NCBI GenBank assembly: GCA_025642075.2
Contig: JAODUO010000940.1
Location: forward strand, 1-64,000
Source: Ridgeia piscesae
Taxonomy: Eukaryota > Annelida > Polychaeta > Sabellida > Siboglinidae
Reading direction: 5' to 3'
DNA: 64,000 nucleotides
The notes under the pieces are model-generated. The model saw nothing but the letters and a program-made list of their open reading frames with translations, was not told where the DNA came from and made no database searches. Below, in pieces: positions 12,540-23,639 of this stretch. Each line of letters opens with the position of its first letter. Within the stretch, counting starts at the first letter, position 1. Both the position numbers and the translations under genes were made by a program.

Positions 12540-12980
12540 TGTAGTCAGTGACAGTTCGCCGGCCCACGGGCACGGTGTCCGTAGCTTGCAAAGCTGTGAC
12601 TGTCACTGTTCCGAAGTCATGCTATTCACTGCTTAGTTCCATATTCTTTCCCAATCATGCGTCGATGCTGTCTTTGTCTGCTTAATTTGCCGTGTTGGTG
12701 GCATATAAAAATCATGTTTGTGCCTAAACTCGCTGTTCCTAAACGTAAACAACTCGACAGGATGAAGGTCAATCTCGCCCCCCCAAGTCTCGTTCGCGTG
12801 AAGACTAAAGCGTATTCCGCTCAAATCTCCATTTCCATAGTTAGGTCACGGACTTATATGCACTGGACTGCTGTCTCCGGGTTCAAGGCCGCTAGAGTAG
12901 CGCAGCAAGGTCAACCTAGCACAAGATGTATAAGTTACTTCCGGTTGTCTGCTGGTTGCCGGCAATTTCGCAGTTGACCG
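12540..12980. promoter_or_regulatory. GC-rich promoter-like block, left inverted copy
   Basis: This CpG-richer block shares an exact 33-bp core (12847-12879) with the reverse complement of 16258-16290. The match extends, with changes, for about 100 bp, including a CACAAGATGTA string and an ACTTCCGG (ETS-type) site. Both copies hold a TATATG/CATATAA string. Open frames exist on both strands, but none has a known motif, and I do not call a gene. Which way it is transcribed, if at all, is unknown. Confidence 0.35.
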
Positions 12981-13870
12981 CAGGAAAACATCGTTTTAAT
13001 AAGACATTTGGATAAACTCTTACATGACACGTATGTTTAATAAAATCCTAGCAAATACATTGTTTGGAAAGTTGTTTTGAGTGAAGTATTGACGATTTTA
13101 AACGGCTAAAATGCGTTGCCGCGAAAAAATCATCGACCCAACTTGGCAACTACGAAGTACTAGTCCGTGTTGCAATTTATCAGTAAATGAAACCGTGGCT
13201 GCTTCGGTGGTTGGGGCAAACCCAGACTAGGGAAGGAAACAATTCATCAGTTTTAATCAAAATGAATGACTTGGGATTTAGTTACAGCCACGAGATGGAC
13301 TTTAGGACCAGGGCCAACAGTATACAGATGGTCCCGAGACAACCCTCCCCCTCCACACCCCATGATCGTTACGGAAAATATAGTAGGTAGCCCTGCTGTA
13401 GGCACTTCAAAAAATTACCACAGGATTTAGGCTTAAATGAAAGGTAATAAGTTACAGATCACGTAACTGTTAATTTTATTACGATACCTTTATTAGATCC
13501 AAAATTATTGCAATTTAAAAACGAAAAAATTGCGCTAAATTTGTGTATCTCTTATAATGGTAAAATAAGCTCATTTTTGTTTCTGTTGATAAATATTCGA
13601 ATAAGTGACTTTAAAATGGCATAACGTTGTAATTTATAGAACTATTAAAATATTGTTTGCAACATTTTAAAATACATTGAATGGAGTGATAAATTTTCAA
13701 TACTGATGTTTTTTCATACTAATTAATCCAGTTAATTAGCTAATATTAGTTAAGTAGTGCACCAAGTTAACAGGCCGAAACATTCTAATTAAGACCAGCC
13801 GAGTCCATAAATATGAAGATATTTATACATAATATTATTATGCAGTGTGCATAACCACATTTATTACGAG

Positions 13871-14160
13871 AATAAATATATATTAACTAGTCATGTAATA
13901 ATAAATTAGTTAATAGGTGATAATTGGCATATAATATATATTAACTAGTCATGTAATAATAAATTAGTTAATAGGTGATAATTGGCATATAATATATATT
14001 AACTAGTCATGTAATAATAAATTAGTTAATAGGTGATAATTGGCATATAATATATATTAACTAGTCATGTAATAATAAATTAGTTAATAGGTGATAATTG
14101 GCATATAATATATATTAACTAGTCATGTAATAATAAATTAGTTAATAGGTGATAATTAGC
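13871..14160. repeat. 58-bp tandem repeat, five copies
   Basis: Five near-identical head-to-tail copies of a 58-bp AT-rich unit. The anchor TTAACTAGTCATG starts at 13883, 13941, 13999, 14057 and 14115, an exact 58-bp period. The copies are almost free of substitutions, so the array is young or recently homogenised. It is not coding. Confidence 0.95.
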
Positions 14161-16130
14161 AGGCAACCTCAACAGACAGAAACTTTTTTGTAAAATGCCA
14201 CAATGTCCATGAATATGTTTATATTATATAAACATGAAATTTGTAAAACCACCTTACTTATGGTAAGAGATATAAATTAAATAATTATGTAATAAAAAAT
14301 CATTAATAATAAATTAATGAATAAATCAATATATAATTAGCAGCCGTACTTTGTATATACACATGAATAAACGGCCATAATGTCCATAATTATTAAGACA
14401 TGTCCACATTAATTACGGTAGTAAATATACATTAGCCAGAAATTTCATATTAACACCAACTTAATTAATAAGTTAAAATTGGCTAATGTTAGCATGCTAA
14501 CTCGGCAAAGGGTTATGTTTTGATGAAAGCCAGCAGTAAATAATTATGAAGTAAATATAATTTATGCAATGTTTAGAACCATATGAAACATTATGATCAA
14601 CCATCAATAAATACATGTCATTAAATAATAACTTTATTAATAAATATTATCTAAATAACAAACTCAACAGATTAATGCATGACAATGAAGCACAGTTGTC
14701 ATACTTCACTTGTTTATGGGTGACCGTGTGTTTACAGGTTGGACAAATACTGCAGGCTCAGTAGAGACCAGTAATAAATGTTTACCATTTCATAATATTC
14801 TGCATTTCAACATGAACTTGATGAAGTAATGTTTATAAATGTTAACAGTGTTTCGTCACCGACTCCAACATCTCGTGTGCCAAATGCTGCTTTCTGGGTT
14901 ACCCTCCATAGGGATAAAGTGCACGGTGAAGAAGCTGCTCACATTACTCCACCTCACAAATCTTTTTGCAATATTCACAATATTCTGCAAGATCTACGCA
15001 GGAATGTTCATAATCCAGTGTGTCCTGTGTCGTACAGAAACCATCTAATTCCAGTGCTTTGTAATTAAGTTGTAAAGTGATGTCTGTATTATTCAATGTG
15101 TATTATGTGTCACATTCAGCGAGATAAATTGTGTAAAATTATTTAGTGTATGCAGATGATGCCTATGATATATTGACGACTTTGTAGGCTATGTACCTTG
15201 AACTACTACCTTCACAGTTAACTGACAGATAGTTTTGTTCAGGCAATGCAATAATGCTGTGTTCTTGTCTATTAAAACTGCAGTGTATATGTCATGTTCA
15301 CAGGGACTGTATCTTTAGACAGCGTAGATATGTTGCTGTGTCATCTTCAGCCAGATGAAGCTTGTAATCATGCATACACGTAATGTGTGTAACTTTCAGG
15401 TGCGAGATTTCTGAAATAAAACAATTCAAAGTGCATGTAATAACTACAATAATTAATCAAACACATAGAATTATTGTATATCCATGCCAAGCATTTAAAT
15501 ACATATACTAGAAATAACAAATACACAATTCTTAGTAATGCTTAAATTTCTAGAAGTAAAATGCATTATTATTAATTATAATTAGGAATAGTTGTAGTGA
15601 TATTTTATTCACAATAATAAAACAGGATCAGAATAAATAAATTGCACATGAACAATCATCAAAATATAAATAACACAAATCAATAATAAATACAAGCGAA
15701 TGGCAGTAAATATTGAAAACAGTTATCAATGCCTAACTGGGCTTGGGCCTAGGCCAAGCAAGGGCTGGTATAAACTGACAGCACAGAATGACAGATCGGT
15801 TAAATGATCGGCTGTTGTTAAACTGGCTTGAGATTAACAAATTATTATGAATATTTAAACATTACATATAATTCCAATCTATGAACTTACACCCATAGCA
15901 AGACTAGTTAAAACTTGCGTCACTTGCCCAAGAAAAAAGTTAGCCTTGCCTTCGGTATTGTTTACGCCATTACGCCGACACCCCGATGCATATTATACGT
16001 CATGTACGACGAAAATAGAATTAAATAAACCATTTAGAACTACACTGGAGATAGCCATAACATTTACCAAACTAGGTACAGTCATCGTTTAGGAAAATTA
16101 TCACTATTATTGAATTAAACAGTTATATTC
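14161..16130. other. AT-rich noncoding interval
   Basis: No gene recognised. The sequence is rich in TTAATTAA-like and ATTAGCTAAT palindromic strings at about 13730-14520. Small open frames (for example 14829-15068) lack recognisable motifs. Confidence 0.35.
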
Positions 16131-16139
16131 ACCGCAAGA

Positions 16140-16330
16140 ATCCTGTCGATGTTTGGCATCTCCATCGCAGTGGCTAGTAGACCGGAAGTGGGGAGTACAT
16201 CTTGTGCGCTCGTGACCTTTGCAGCCAACTCCGCCGCTCGCGAAGCGCCGCGAGCGGCGGAGACAGCAGTCCAGTGCATATAAGTCCGTGGTTAGGTTTC
16301 GTACAGAGTTTCGACCGGGTTCTATCGAAA
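16140..16330. promoter_or_regulatory. Promoter-like block, right inverted copy, with a perfect hairpin
   Basis: Reverse-complement partner of the block at 12.8 kb (exact 33-bp core at 16258-16290). It also holds a perfect GC hairpin: CCGCCGCTCGCG (16231-16242), a 6-base loop and CGCGAGCGGCGG (16249-16260). An ACCGGAAGTG (ETS-type) site lies at about 16181-16190. Read on the minus strand it has an ATG shortly downstream, but the frame is very short. Confidence 0.35.
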
Positions 16331-18400
16331 CGAAAATCGAAATAGTTCCTATTTATTTTATTAATTTAAGAAAAAAGAAGTAACATGTATGCATAAACCA
16401 ACTAAGCAATCATTAGGGAGTATTTGATAACTCCGCTGTTTGTGAAATTACTAACAATCAATCGCTAGGAGCAAACGATTTTTACGCGAATGAGTGGAGG
16501 GAGCAGCTTTAATGTTGGTGAAACATATACGGACTGTTATATTACGAAAACATGCAAAGAACATTTGGAATTGTCGTAGACTATTATTGAAGTTGTTATT
16601 GCGAAAACACATAAAAGACATTTCGAACTTTTGTTGATCACATGAACTTGATACTGTGCTGAATGTTTTGTTTTATCCTCAAAGAAGAGAGGATGTTAAT
16701 GATGCTGATCAGTTTGTGTGTATCGACAGTCATTTGTATACGCCTGTGACGTCAACGGAAGTGACCGTTCAGTATAGCGTATAATAAACCGCCTCCGTTT
16801 ATGACAGAAGAGTCTTCAGTCGTATTTATATCCCGCTGATCGTATATCTCATCTTGTTAGCGTAAAAGGCTACAAAGGCGCTAACAAACATATTTGAAGA
16901 AAAAAATACATAATTTTAATTTTTTTATTTAATGCATAGTAGAAGTACTAACAGCATCAGTAATTTGTTCATACATATTGTACATACATATATATCGTTC
17001 GATGCAGTAGCTATGCTAACAGTCAAGGCACATTATACAACAATTACTCGGAAGGAGAAACTATCAATGTTGAATTGACTGCCCCCAAACAGCGACCGAG
17101 TTGTCTAAAAATCGGGCCCGATGTATGTCTCGAACATAGATAGAAATAGAACACACCAGAACAACAGTCTATAGGGGAAAGATCTTACTACGTGGTCTCG
17201 AATAGGGCCTGCAAGTGGGTCGCGATACATGGCGTGACTCCGCGCGACTGTAGCTTATTGGGGACTATAAGCGAGACTAATTGGGGACTGGACACAAGAA
17301 TAATATTCTAACGATGGATGACAGTTGTAGCTTCCGACTGATAAATACTAGGAAAATCAGTTCATAAATTTCTTGTGTTATACGTTTCTTATCTTAAATG
17401 TCCGATTTAATATTGAGTTTACCACACTATCATAGACACATAGTGATTTACGTAGTGCAGATAATCGACACGATGCTAGGCTGTATGTGTCTTTTACGGG
17501 ATTTGCGTTTTTCATTGCTGAACGTTGTGGTTTCGATAAACACTTATATCTGACAAGTTGTCTAAATGCACAGAATCATATCATATGTACACGTTTGGCC
17601 CAAGTAGGTTGTACTGCGCGAAAACTGGCACTCTTCATTATTAGTCAAGATCGCCAAACACAAGTACTTGCCGCTATTGCCATGGCAACCACCATAATAA
17701 TCGATTAAAATTCATGATTTCCGTTATCATTGTCACCGGCAAAGTGTTCCACTGCTTCTGCTTGTAATAATCCTTCGGACAATATAACTGAAATACGCTA
17801 TTTCGGGACAGTTCGATTATTACGACCAAAACAAAACAAAGTCCTATATGTTAACATGGAGTATATGGACCTCCTGCCCCCAGCCTCGTTTTCGCGCGCG
17901 AGACTTGCACGCCCTATAGGACCGAGTTGACAGGTGGCACTTGTCCGCGTCTGTCCCAGCCATGATAAACTGGTCAGTTACGGCCAATCATATGAAAGCT
18001 ACCATGCTACGCAGTATTCCTAGTCTCGGAATTCCGAAACGGGACAAGATGGCGGACATCCAATACCGGTATTGACCATTATGCCGAGATCGGACGTAAC
18101 TAGCCTCGGTTACCCAGGTTCCGTGAGGTGGCAGCACTTTTAAGCCCCTCAACTCTGAAACGCTAATGCTCTGCATTTGTTACCCGCTAGGGCGGCCTTA
18201 CCTCAGATTATGGTAGAGACGCTGATTGGCTCTCAGGCCAACTATGAAATAAAAATTCAAATAACGATATACTTTTACAAGACAATGATATCATATGAAA
18301 AGTATTCAACATTGAACTTACATTACCACAAAATAAGTATAAAAAAATTAAATTTGCAGTTGTTTATAAAATATAAATTACGGCAGAATTAACCAGTGTC
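16331..18400. other. Noncoding, with a promoter-like patch near 18 kb
   Basis: No gene recognised. At about 17860-18130 the DNA becomes CpG-richer and contains ACAAGATGGCGGACAT (18044-18059, YY1-type) and a GGCCAATCA (CCAAT) string, a combination typical of animal promoters. No convincing downstream exon was found on either strand. Confidence 0.3.
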
Positions 18401-18404
18401 CACG

Positions 18405-18511
18405 AGGGGGCATACTAAAAGGCGGGCCACAATTGGCAGACCGCGCGGAAACGGCAGACCACATTCACCACATTCACAAAGATGCCACCGATCGGTACGC
18501 TCCATGTTTAC
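18405..18511. repeat. Direct repeat copy 1 (about 100 bp)
   Basis: Matches 20674-20770 in the same orientation over nearly its whole length, with one small length difference and scattered substitutions; both end with GGTACGCTCCATGTTTAC. Probably a dispersed repeat or the shared end of two related elements. Confidence 0.8.
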
Positions 18512-19095
18512 GTGGGGGGCCCTTTACGTGCATTGTTCTAGTTTACGTGCATTGTTCTATATATATATATATTTGTGTGTAATACAATGTATATACCATC
18601 ATGTACTGCATATATAACATTTATATAATAAATCTTAACATGTATATGACTGTATATGACCTACATTCATATTAATATTTTTAATGCTATTAAATTTATT
18701 TAAATATGTTGTATTTTATTAAACTTTAATTAATATTTTTTATGTTATTCAATGCTTTATTTATATACTTAAGTTTTTTTAAATAATGGATGTAATGTTC
18801 CGGAATTAAGTTATTTAATTTAATTGAAATTGAATTCAGATGTCCTCACCAAATGCATTACTTTTTATAATTATTATATTGTTTATTTTTTTAATTTTAT
18901 GTTATAATTTTTTAATTAATATACCTATAGGTCATACCAGTGTTATAATTTTGATGGGGGTGATAAAACGAGTGTGATTGTAATAAGTAGCATAAGTACT
19001 AATGAGTCTCAGTGCTAGTAATAACTAGACCTACAATTAACGTACACTTGTGAAGAGATAATGTCCATCAACATTCAGATGTCCTCACCAAATGC

Positions 19096-19462
19096 CGGCA
19101 TCCAATAACAAGTGTGTAATGTCCTATGGAAACATATACCGTTAGGCGAGTTGTTACATCAAAAGACAGCTAGCCTCAGATATAACGTCCATGATCTTAG
19201 ACTAGTGAAGTACATTCTGTTAAATAACCCTCAATAACACGAACTACTCACCCACCCACTAACGAATATGCAGCTATCAGTGCAATCCGAGATCAATCCA
19301 CATATATGCCGTTTCACAGTAGATCAAAGAACACCAAAAGATGGCTGGAGCCTCAGAATTCCTCACCTGCCAGGTGACCGTTTCGGTATTCAATAACGGG
19401 AATTAGTGCCTTATGAACACATGTACCCTTAGGCGAGTCATTACATCAAACGATTTAAATAA
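19096..19462. repeat. Two diverged direct repeats (about 65 bp each)
   Basis: 19096-19170 and 19393-19462 align around TTAGGCGAGT(T/C)(G/A)TTACATCAAA, with a similar preceding stretch (AATAAC...). An ATGTCCTCACCAAATGC string also occurs twice (about 18840 and 19078). Confidence 0.6.
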
Positions 19463-19518
19463 ACCGATAGTATGCAGCTGCCGTCTATCATCTATGACTA
19501 TGTGGGACTTCTGTTTTT

Positions 19519-20940
19519 TGACTAAGCGAATACTCGTAGAGTTAATTAGTAAGGCCTAACACTTAAATTTATTTCTAGGATTTTATATACCAATCATTTC
19601 TGCTTGAACCACCCACGGATTGCCCCTGATTACACCACCAAGCAAAATTACAACTGTATTAATACGCAGAAATGCACCGACTGACAGCTGACATAATGTG
19701 ACAGCTTTGATGCCACGCTACACGAAAACATCATTTCTAATCACTCCACACTACACATGTGGTCACAGAAATTCAGACAACCTGCATAATGCTGCTTTTA
19801 TAAGGTACTCTTTGGTCGTTCGGGTAATGGCGGACGAACACCTTATTGTGGTCTTACATCAGTACTGACTGCGCTCCAATTTTGGATGTGACAAAACACA
19901 AGGTAGAGCTTGCAATTTTGTATTTAAAGTAACCATGTCAACACAATGGCGTACTGCAGTCATTTCAAAATCTTTTAATTATTTACGCAAATAATAGCTA
20001 CGATGTATATCACGCGAGAGCGGTATTTATGGGTAGACCAATAGCGATGTAGTTCTTTAAGAAATAAACCAATGAAAACGAAGCTACCATTTCCTTTAAG
20101 AATAGCGCACTTTTAAAATTAGTCACCATTCTGTCCGCGTGTGCGTGCGTGAGTATCGTCATTTGTCTGTTCGATTGTTTTAGCGTAATGTCAGGGTTGA
20201 CGACACTAACATATGTCTCTAACAGCTTAAACCTTCTAAAATACGTTATAGGTTACGAGTGTTTGTTCCGATAAGAACGTAAAACAGTCCGAAGTCGAAA
20301 AGGCCCCAACCCTCGCTAGGCCAAGGCCAAGCAATGCCTAATGGATTCAGGGATATCCCAATTCAGTGTTAGTGTGCGCCATCCGAAACCGAAATAAAAA
20401 TATTGGCTGGCTCATATGCGCCACTATAGCGTAGGGGCTAACTGTCTAATGGTTTGGCATTCGGTTGGACACATCTTAACCTTTTGGGTATAACGACTTT
20501 TTAAGCCTCCTACTAGTCCTAGCCCTAGGGGTCTTTAGGTCCTAAAAACTAGCACATTTTAAGTTTTCCAATTCGGTTATATGCATGTGGCAATATGGCC
20601 GGATACGGTTGAATAGTCTGGGAGATTACACGTCCGGATATGGACAAACAGCGTAGGTCGGTACTCAGTCTCAGGGGGCACACTAAAAGGCAGGCTACAA
20701 TTGGCAGACCACGCGGAAACGGCAGACCACATTCATAAAGATGCCACCAATCGGTACGCTCCATGTTTACAAGCTTTGTTGTTTGAGCGTCCGATCATAA
20801 ATATTGGAATTTATTATTATTGTGTTCTACTAACAATTCTAAATGTAATACCGAATGGTATTACTTGTATTTAAAAAATCCCAAAAATTAATTAAAATGT
20901 TAGGCCTTACTAATTAACTCTACGAGTATTCGCTCAGTCA
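19519..20940. mobile_element. Possible nonautonomous DNA element with about 44-bp TIRs
   Basis: The left end (19519-19562, starting TGACTAAGCGAATACTCG) is matched in reverse complement by 20897-20940, with one mismatch in the outer 18 bases and near identity through GGCCTAACA. The 1.4 kb interior has no recognised gene and includes the second copy of the 18.4 kb repeat (20674-20770). The flanks do not give an obvious target duplication. Confidence 0.6.
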
Positions 20941-20984
20941 AATCAAACAAGTTACTCCCCCCCTTTTCAAAGTGGCTCTACAAC

Positions 20985-21425
20985 ATAGGCTTGGGCAAGG
21001 ATTTTTCACTCAAATTAACCATATTGCTACGTGACTTACACATAGAAGTATTAACCTTTGTGGAATACAATTTATATGCTTAAAAATGTAATTATGTTGT
21101 CTTTTTATATGCCAAATTTCGTTCTTGTTCCTAAAACGCGTTCAGTAGCATTTCAAAACAACCCACTACTCAACAAAAATCTGCCTGTGCTAAGATGCTA
21201 TGTTATTACGCTAGCGCGAGCGCCTCATCAGGGTGAAAATTTAAACGTAAAATAGGCTTTCTTCTCAAACGTTGCGCCGTGTCAATTTCTGACCAATTCA
21301 AACAGAATAAAGCTTATTTTGAAGACAAATTATTGCTCTATCGAATGGTAGTACACACTATGCTGAAGTAATAAGAAATCATCCGCTAAAACGCAAGTAA
21401 ACATGACCCCTTACGTCACGGTCTT
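20985..21425. repeat. Repeat family E, truncated inverted copy
   Basis: About 440 bp matching the reverse complement of about 22190-22705 and, in the same orientation, about 49745-50190. Shared strings include AGGCTTGGGCAAGGAT, TTCAGTAGCATTTCAAAACA and TATGTTATTACGCTAGCG. It is the most diverged of the three copies. Confidence 0.85.
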
Positions 21426-22162
21426 ATTTCGTGAGCAACTTCGCCGTTCCGCATCAGATCGCATAGTATGTGGTACCATTCAATCCGGCGTGAAATTTGC
21501 TATCCGGTACATGCAATTTTATGAATATAACATTTTATTTGTGAGGGGGCATGCCTTTGAAAGTTGATGTTACTTTTCCCCCGAGTCACAATACTTCGGC
21601 AGATCGTCGCGCGCGTTATTAGGTAAGACGCTAATGTTGTATTCCATGCGTATATAAGCTATTTCTAAATATCAAGGCAAATAACGGTTAGTAATTGTTG
21701 CATGTGTAACGTATTGCATTTTTTAGATCATATATTGTAAATAATTCGTGTATTTGCTTGTTGCTAAATCGAACAGTTTGCCCTTGCAATGAAATAGGGT
21801 GACCTAGATGTCAGCATCGCGATAAGCGCTCGGACTAGTCGATCTTTGTTGTGAGGGGTGTCAAGGTAGCCGTCGGGCTTGGCTTGCCTTGTCGTTTACG
21901 TTAGTTAACGATCTTTATGAACTTATTTTCACGGTGTGGTGTTTTTATTTGTATCATAGACGTACTTATTACAACTGTATTACCCACACAACAGTAAATA
22001 TTACGAAATTCGGCGCCGCTGCAATGTCTGCGCCGTTGCGATAAAGCTAACTTTCTACGCGCAACACATGGATTATTACATTTACGATGCCAATATACAA
22101 TGACTTTATTAAAGCAAAGACATTAAATAATAATTTTATATTGAATTGTATAGCCAGGATCG

Positions 22163-23240
22163 ACATAATTCCGTGACATATTAGTTTTAACATAGATGAC
22201 TTATTATGTTCTAATGCTGAACGGTGAAGTTATTTATCGAAAGACAATCGCGATGGAAATGCTTGTGTTTACATGCGTTTTAGTGGGCTTTTTGTTATTA
22301 ATTCATCATTGTGTATCCCCAATCGGTAGAGCAATTATTTATCTTCAAAATAAACTTTATTCTGATTGTATTGGTCAAACATTGATACCACGCGACGTTT
22401 GGTATCGAAGCCTGTTTACGCTTCAATTTTCAACCTGATGGCACGCGCTGTAAGGTGCTCGCGCTAGCGTAATAACATAGCCCCGGGCAGTTGTTTTGTT
22501 GATTTGTAGGTTGTTTTGAAATGCTACTGAATGCATAATAATGGAGTAATCAGAACAAGATTTGGCATGTAAAGAGACAACACAGTGAGATTTTTAGTCA
22601 TAAATTTATTCCAGAGAAGTTAATACTTGTATGTGTAAGCGATGCAGAAATATGGTTAATTTGAGTGAACAATCCTTGCCCAAGCCTATTTTATATACAG
22701 TTCTTGATATACCTATTAGACTGATAGATAACGAAGGTGGCATCTACCCCAATACATGAGTAAACCATGTTTTATTAATCATTGTTATCATATGTGTGGG
22801 AATAAATATTACTTGTATTTATTAACAGTCCTCTTAACTGTGAAGTTATGAGATTTTTCCCTGAGGTAAGATAATCGGGGAAAATAAATAAAAAGGCATA
22901 TAAAATATTTTTTAAATGACATACCGGAATGAAACTTGTTTAAATGTCCAAATATCTAGTTTTTCTTCCACACGTTTATATTTGTGTTGCTTTCAATTAG
23001 GTTTTTCTATTTTGTGCTTGTCTCTTGTCAAGTGCTAATTTGCCAAAATAACATTTCTACATTTTCAAGACGAAATATCTCTGGAAGTATCATTCATGTC
23101 TTTGTAAAAAATTATGTACTTGTTGTATATGTTGTTGTCCATGGAAACAGTTAATATTATATTATTTGAGCTATTAGTTAAAAAGTTGTTAAGTCAAAAA
23201 TGGCATTTTATAATAATATTCCATGCCTATTCCATATGAC
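22163..23240. repeat. Repeat family E, uninterrupted copy
   Basis: About 1.08 kb that is found in reverse complement at about 48125-50268, where a 1.1 kb TTAA element splits it. At the equivalent point this copy has a single TTAA (about 22822-22825), so it is the empty site. A hydrophobic frame of 80 codons inside (22196-22438) is not kept in the other copy (an Arg codon there reads TGA), so I do not call a gene. No clear terminal repeats; the element class is unknown. Confidence 0.85.
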
Positions 23241-23559
23241 GTAAAAACTCCATGGTTTTGCAGCTCTTGTCAATGCAAAAGACCAAGTAAAGTGCCTAAA
23301 AAAGTTCAATAAAAAATCATGAATGTTATTACCCCTGTTATTATCACTAGTTATTTTACTATCTTCTCATATGCGGTATTTCAATGAAAAGACTGATTTA
23401 TGAGTTTAATTTGCTAATACTGTTAGATTTTATTTGCATGTTTTTTAAGTAAAAACCTTTACCTTACCTTTTTTGGTAAGGTAAAATTATGGATATTGTA
23501 GCTTCTAGTGGTGTTATTTTTAACATGGTATACATATGGTATATACATTGTTAACACAC

Positions 23560-23595
23560 AAATATATATATATATAATTACATTCTATTTATTCT

Positions 23596-23632
<37 letters not shown>
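23560..23632. repeat. (AT)n microsatellites
   Basis: Two pure AT dinucleotide runs (about 23563-23576 and 23600-23632). Confidence 0.9.
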
Positions 23633-23634
<2 letters not shown>

Positions 23635-23639
23635 CATTG

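Noticed and set aside
12657..12977. 106-codon plus-strand frame over the promoter-like block
   Set aside because: No motif, and the frame is not conserved in the inverted copy at 16.2 kb.
13871..14160. CRISPR-like regular spacing
   Set aside because: The units are head-to-tail with no unique spacers, and this is an animal genome.
22196..22438. 80-codon hydrophobic frame resembling a small membrane protein
   Set aside because: Lies in repeat family E, and the frame is broken by a TGA in the second copy.
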